Assembly (NCBI GenBank): GCA_028565715.1
Contig: JAOXYC010220128.1
Coordinates: forward strand, 1-10,983
Source: Phoronis pallida
Taxonomy: Eukaryota > Phoronida > Phoronidae
Reading direction: 5' to 3'
DNA length: 10,983 nt
A model generated the notes under the pieces. The model was not told the DNA's origin. It saw nothing but the letters and a program-made list of their open reading frames with translations, and made no database searches. Every line of letters starts with the position of its first letter. Within the stretch, counting starts at the first letter, position 1. The position numbers and the translations under genes were made by a program. Below are positions 6,977 to 10,983 of the stretch, one piece after another.

Positions 6977-8353
6977 TCATTGTTTAATGTCCCCGCTCCC
7001 TTGTGTACTTGCTGTGCACTTGGGGTTCATGTGGATTTCACCTTTGAACCCGTTCTTGTCAATCACTTGTTTGATGGAAACACATTCCAGATCATCTGCG
7101 CATGGGCAAGAGTAGGCATGCACGTTCTTATTGTTCAAGGGGGATTTCGAGTTGACCGGTGAACAATGAGCCCCCTCTTTCTTCAGCGGCTTACAGGAAC
7201 CTACGTGCATAAGGATATCAATGTTAATATCATTATCCAAAATTTCTCTTTGCCAGACCATACACTGATATGAAATACAGCTACTCGGCATTAAAACTTG
7301 TACAGACAAGTGCCAGGATGGCACTGGTGAACGCACCTTTATTTCGTGTAACTGCCGCAATGCAATTCCATTATTTAACATTTTCTATGTTTTTTAATTT
7401 GCCATCTTAGTGAAAATGAATGAATAACAGCCAATAGAGTATAAGTATTTACCCTTTGAGAAATGGCTGCTGTCAATATGGCGCCTGCCCACAACAATCC
7501 GCGCAGTATACAACACACAGCACTCTTCCTTTTCACAATCGTCACCAGTGTTACACGGAGTTCCCTTTGATTTTCCAATGAGGCCATTAAGGTCATGTGC
7601 CTAAGTGCAAATTTTACGTAAAAACAAGAGAACCAATATCGGAAATACGACTGAAATTCAGGAGTTTCAGGGATCTTGATCTAATACATACATGGACAAT
7701 GATTCAGTTCATGGATAAAATAGGCACAATTGTCGAACACTGTATTAATCAAACAGTTGCCTTGGTAACATATTCCTTGTAATAGGGATATTGATGAACA
7801 CACATCTTGGAAAAACCTAGCAGTAATTACCATGAGAAGTTTCGAGTTGCGGATGTCAGTTTTGTGTCGAATCTCCTATAACTGACGGACACATTCGACA
7901 ATTGGACACTTTCGACACAATATTAAATTGATTTAAAGATGCATAAGCCGTATATTGGTTACCATAAAAGTAGTAAAACTAAATCGAAGCGAAACTTACC
8001 TAATTAGAACTGCATGCACCATACTTGAAATATCCCAAAATTTCTTGCTCCACAAATTAATTTAAATGCGTTCCTGAATGCCTTTTAGAGCGTAAAATAA
8101 CTTGCGTTTGACCAACAAAAGTTATATTTTAATCTGAAGTCATTTTTGCCACTTTAATTTTTTTCAAAAATATTTACTGCGTGTCTTTATATTGAGAGTA
8201 CAATAAGTACAACGATTTTCGCTGCAATTTGTTTTTATGACTTTTATGGTCACGGATACGGCTAATGCATCTTTAAAAGACAGGAGAGCAAATTCTTACC
8301 AAAGTGACCCCAACAAAGGCCAAACAGGTTGAAAGTAATACCAGTTTCATCAT
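6977..8353 (-). CDS. Prokineticin/astakine-like secreted ten-cysteine protein
   Basis: Three coding exons on the minus strand, 8353-8300, 7600-7453 and 7200-6977 (TGA), join in phases 0 and 1 to give 141 residues. Exon 1 is a signal peptide, MMKLVLLSTCLAFVGVTL, so the product should be secreted. Exons 2 and 3 hold ten cysteines in the prokineticin/Dickkopf colipase-like pattern: C-x5-C-x4-CC, then C-KPLKKEGAH-C (x9), then CPC-x5-C and a last C. Vertebrate prokineticins have the same spacings in these blocks. The loop between CC and the next Cys is longer (24 residues), and the AVITGA start needed for vertebrate prokineticin receptors is absent: the mature chain begins near AHDLNGLIGK. A growth-factor or haematopoietic cytokine role like astakine is possible but unproven. 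The open frame 7596-7375 is a wrong-frame shadow of exon 2. The second ATG, immediately after the first, is an alternative start. Confidence 0.88.
7862..7920. repeat. Short inverted repeat TTGTGTCGAA / TTCGACACAA
   Basis: Ten-base perfect arms at 7862-7871 and 7911-7920 flank a loop that itself contains GTCAGT/ACTGAC (7855-7860, 7881-7886) and another TTCGACA. It lies just outside the MITE-like element in the same intron. Function unknown. Confidence 0.45.
7937..8272. mobile_element. TTAA-flanked MITE-like element in intron 1 of the prokineticin-like gene
   Basis: A 336-base element is bounded by TTAA at 7933-7936 and 8273-8276. Its arms of about 60 bases are reverse complements at roughly 80% identity, starting AGATGCAT(A/T)AGCCGTAT and including ACCATAAAAG. 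It encodes no protein. TTAA flanks are the target duplication of piggyBac-type transposition, but the ends do not start with the usual CCC, so the superfamily is uncertain. Confidence 0.75.
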
Positions 8354-8469
8354 TCTGTGAGAAACGGTGACAGAATGTACGGGTACCTGAGTCTCTCGGT
8401 TGTTTTATCTAGCTCTGTGAAATAACAGGTTGCCTGAAGGGAGCATGTTGTTTTAGAAGCTAGGATTCA

Positions 8470-8476
8470 CTTTATA
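8470..8476 (-). promoter_or_regulatory. TATA box of the prokineticin-like gene
   Basis: TATAAAG on the minus strand lies about 117 bases upstream of the ATG at 8353. This would place transcription start near 8440 and give a 5' UTR of about 90 bases. It is the only TATA-like match in the immediate upstream region. Confidence 0.45.
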
Positions 8477-9210
8477 CAAATGTATGTCAATCACAAGCCG
8501 TTATTAGAAAGTAACCTTGATGGTGGTTTCGTAGAATTGTTGCCTTTGGGTCGGAACATTTAAGATGTAAACATGAAATGAAGTTCTGCGAATTTTCAAT
8601 TGGCAGGGATGGAATCCATTAAAACAACAGATGGGTCCCCGCGTATTGTAAAGCATTTTTCGTGAATATCCGCATCAGCGACTCAGTCGGTAACAACAGT
8701 TGTACATTGAATTCAAAGACCGTATAATTGATAAGACGGTCAACTCTCGCGATTACTGCATGCATCGATTTTTAATTTTTGTCTGTATAATTGTATGTGT
8801 CGATTTTATTTCTGTTGTTACTTGACTTAGCAAATAATTGACATTCTAGGAATATTTCGTCAATTATTTCGGAAGCTATTGCAGCTCAAAGTTGTCCGAT
8901 CCCCTTTGTTTTCTGCTTACGGCATAGAAGTTTCTTGGCGTCCACTGAATAGGTACCACTGGTAGCGCGCCGTCCACTGTAAGAAAAACTCGCGCGCACG
9001 CTTTTCACATGACAACATTGTAGAGTTAACACTCAGCCGTCTCTATATTTACGGTCTCTGTTGAAACTACAAAGAGTTAAAAATGAAAGTTATGAAAGTT
9101 GCAAAAACAAGATATGTCATCCTTACCGGTATTCTAAAAACAACATCTGTAGTCTTATCAGCAACATGACCACAGCGACGACCACCATCACTATCATCAC
9201 ATGCAACCCC
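8477..9210. other. Intergenic region upstream of the prokineticin-like gene
   Basis: No gene or repeat array recognised. The only small pattern noted is the direct repeat CGTCCACTG near 8939 and 8971, around a GC-rich GCGCGC stretch. The open frame at 9061-9264 runs into the minisatellite and shows no exon features. Confidence 0.5.
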
Positions 9211-9212
9211 CA

Positions 9213-9665
9213 CTCATCACAACCTCTAGGCATATCACCGCCCCCACCGCCGTCGCCACGATAACCTCCATCACAACCTCTATAGGCATATCACCGCCGC
9301 CACCGCCATCACCGCGACAACCTCCATCACAACCTCTATAGGCATATCACCGCCGCCACCGCCATCGCCACGACAACCTCCATCACAACGTCTATAGGCA
9401 TATCACCGCCGCCACCGCCATCGCCACGACAACCTCCATCACAACCTCTATAGGCATATCACCGCCACCACCGCCATCGCCACGACAACCTCCATCACAA
9501 CCTCTATAGGCATATCACCGCCGCCACCGCCATCGCCACGACAACCTCCATCACAACCTCTATAGGCATATCACCGCCGCCACCGCCATCGCCACGACAA
9601 CCTCCATCACAACCTCTAGGCATGTCACCGCCCCCCCACTGCCATCGTCATGATAAACTCCATCA
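9213..9665. repeat. Minisatellite, 56-base unit, eight copies
   Basis: The marker CATATCACCG recurs at 9231, 9287, 9343, 9399, 9455, 9511 and 9567 (exact 56-base spacing). An eighth, slightly changed copy is at 9621, after 54 bases because it has CTAGG where the others have CTATAGG; the first unit shares that shorter form. Inner copies are nearly identical and outer ones diverge. The plus strand is very poor in G; the minus strand carries GGCGGTGGCGGCGGTG in most units. The unit is not a multiple of three, so a continuous coding repeat is excluded. Confidence 0.95.
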
Positions 9666-9787
9666 GAACATCACCCTGCAGATGGAGGGGCTTGCAAAAG
9701 CCACAACCTGCCCCTTGAAGATATTGCCACCAACATCATTAGCAGGCAACGATAGGGTCCTAATGATGGATCAAGAATGTGTCGCGA

Positions 9788-9829
9788 GGTAGCAGCAAGA
9801 ACCCTTCTCTTATGGGTTCTTGGTAGCAG
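9788..9829. repeat. Small hairpin flanked by 8-base direct repeats
   Basis: GGTAGCAG at 9788-9795 and again at 9822-9829 bracket a perfect hairpin, AAGAACCC 9797-9804 and GGGTTCTT 9814-9821, with a 9-base loop. The arrangement looks like a tiny terminal-inverted-repeat insertion with a target duplication, but chance cannot be excluded at this size. Confidence 0.4.
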
Positions 9830-10655
9830 TCAGTGATCAAAACCCCCAAAGAGAGGTAAGTGAATATGTCTTAACAAATTTTACGTGACTGCAAAACTCC
9901 CATAGATACAGATATAAGACTTTATGACCCCAGGTTTATGACACGTGGGTGCCTGTCCTCATAATGACAGTTGGCCTACAACCACCAGTTCACTGAGCGG
10001 CTTATCAGTAAGGAAATATTTTTCAGTACTTAATGAGATTGCTTCATGCACACCTATTTTAAAATAAACAATGTATAACACGAGATCCTCGTATTGAGCG
10101 ATAGGAAAACAGAATGTGATTTGACATCGCAAGAGTAAACCTTACGAGTTATTTTTGTCGCTTTTTTCAACATAGATTTTTCCGCAGTGAGTGGTCAAAT
10201 CTTCATGACAAAATTACTTTTTAGCATTCGTAAGAAGAACGGGTCTCAGATTTTGAAATAAAAACCATGCCAATAGGCCTACAGTATGTTTTGTTCCTGA
10301 AATCCTTGTTAAACAAATTGACAGTATTTTCAAATCATGAAAACTGACGCAGGTCACTAAAATTCACATTTACTTTAAGTCTCATAGGGCGCTTCAGAAA
10401 AAAAAAATCCCAAACGTAATTACCTACGGGTAACCTATAGGGGAATAAATACGGTAATCAACATATACTGTACATGTTTGGATAAGACCATTGCATAATC
10501 ACAGTTATCATCTAATGGAATTTATTTTAGACTTGATTAAACAACTTACCTTACGTGCTAACATCTACAGCTGATTTAAAGTCTCAACATCGTCGCTTCT
10601 GTTTAGGAGCGTTTCCAACTGTTAATTTTATCTGTTGAATCCATTCCGAACCAAC
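9830..10655. other. Upstream region of the flavin monooxygenase gene
   Basis: AT-rich, with no recognised exon or element. It should contain the promoter and 5' UTR of the gene starting at 10656. CTAACATCTACAG ending near 10570 could be a splice acceptor for a UTR exon, but this is weak. Confidence 0.4.
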
Positions 10656-10773
10656 ATGAGTGGGAGACCTCGAGTTGCAATCATCGGCGGAGGCACGGGT
10701 GGCATCGTGGCAGTTAAAGAATGCTTGGATGAAGGCTTTGAACCTGTGTGTTTTGAGCAGCATGATCAGATCG
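10656..10773 (+). CDS. Flavin-containing monooxygenase, first coding exon
   Basis: The ATG at 10656, in good context (ACCAACATGA), opens MSGRPRVAIIGGGTGGIVAV, then KECLDEGFEPVCFEQHDQI and one base of the next codon before a GTACAA donor at 10774. This is the N-terminal FAD-binding Rossmann fold of the FMO family: beta strand VAIIG, the GxGxxG motif GGGTGG, and the acidic end of the second strand (VCFEQ) that contacts the FAD ribose. FMOs oxygenate soft nucleophiles (N, S) using NADPH and O2, usually at the endoplasmic reticulum. The first intron of animal FMO genes commonly falls at this D-x-I-G/G junction. The rest lies beyond the window. The residue before GG is Gly where vertebrate enzymes usually have Ala, which is still compatible with the motif. 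Confidence 0.9.
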
Positions 10774-10983
10774 GTACAAACGAAAGTACTATTTGAGTAC
10801 ATTTGATGATCGATAACTTTCAACACACTAATATGTTTAAAGATACATCAGGCTAATAATAACCTATTTGAGAGTCAACTCACCTGAGCCATTGAAACAG
10901 CGTGGTGTGGAACACAGGCCTACCTTTGAAATATGAGCCGCTACCCTTATTCACTTTGACAATTTTCCTCTTGACACAAAATA

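Noticed and set aside
9061-9264. Plus-strand open frame ending in PPPPPSPR
   Set aside because: It ends inside the minisatellite, whose 56-base unit shifts frame at every copy, and its upstream part resembles no protein.
9213-9665. CRISPR array
   Set aside because: The units are contiguous tandem copies with no unique spacers and the setting is a eukaryotic genome.
10584-10826. Minus-strand open frame of 80 codons
   Set aside because: It is antisense to the FMO first exon, whose GxGxxG frame is clearly the real one.

Overview
The window is eukaryotic DNA, most likely from an invertebrate animal: AT-rich, with short exons joined by GT-AG introns, metazoan gene families (DEG/ENaC channel, prokineticin-type cysteine-rich secreted protein, flavin monooxygenase), a 5'-truncated LINE, hairpin and TTAA-flanked MITE-like elements, and a minisatellite. 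No bacterial gene organisation is present. The phylum cannot be fixed from this sequence; a marine invertebrate (amphioxus, hemichordate, echinoderm or mollusc type) would fit.

Layout. 1-3605 (+): the C-terminal half of a DEG/ENaC/ASIC-type sodium channel gene, with exons at 1-148, 804-857, 1514-1673, about 2423-2512 and 3427-3605. The last exon encodes the pore and second membrane segment. The introns hold a 188-base foldback with a tRNA-like core (449-636), an antisense LINE 3' end (1764-2240) and a 16-base inverted repeat about 340 bases apart (2921-3289). A TIR element (3636-4042) begins 31 bases after the stop and carries the only clear AATAAA for the gene.

4712-6388 (-): a five-exon gene for a roughly 155-residue Pro-rich, then Gly/Cys/His-rich protein. 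Its probable promoter at 6513-6556 has two CCAAT boxes and a palindromic CRE. 6977-8353 (-): a three-exon gene for a 141-residue secreted ten-cysteine protein with prokineticin spacing, complete from signal peptide to stop, with a TATA box upstream and a poly(A) signal downstream. Its first intron contains a 336-base TTAA-flanked MITE-like element.

8354-10655 lies between divergent genes and holds an eight-copy 56-base minisatellite. 10656-10773 (+) is the first coding exon of a flavin-containing monooxygenase, which continues beyond the window.

The four genes belong to unrelated families and nothing indicates a shared pathway. Exon models come from reading frames, splice-site phase and family motifs; no transcript evidence was available.
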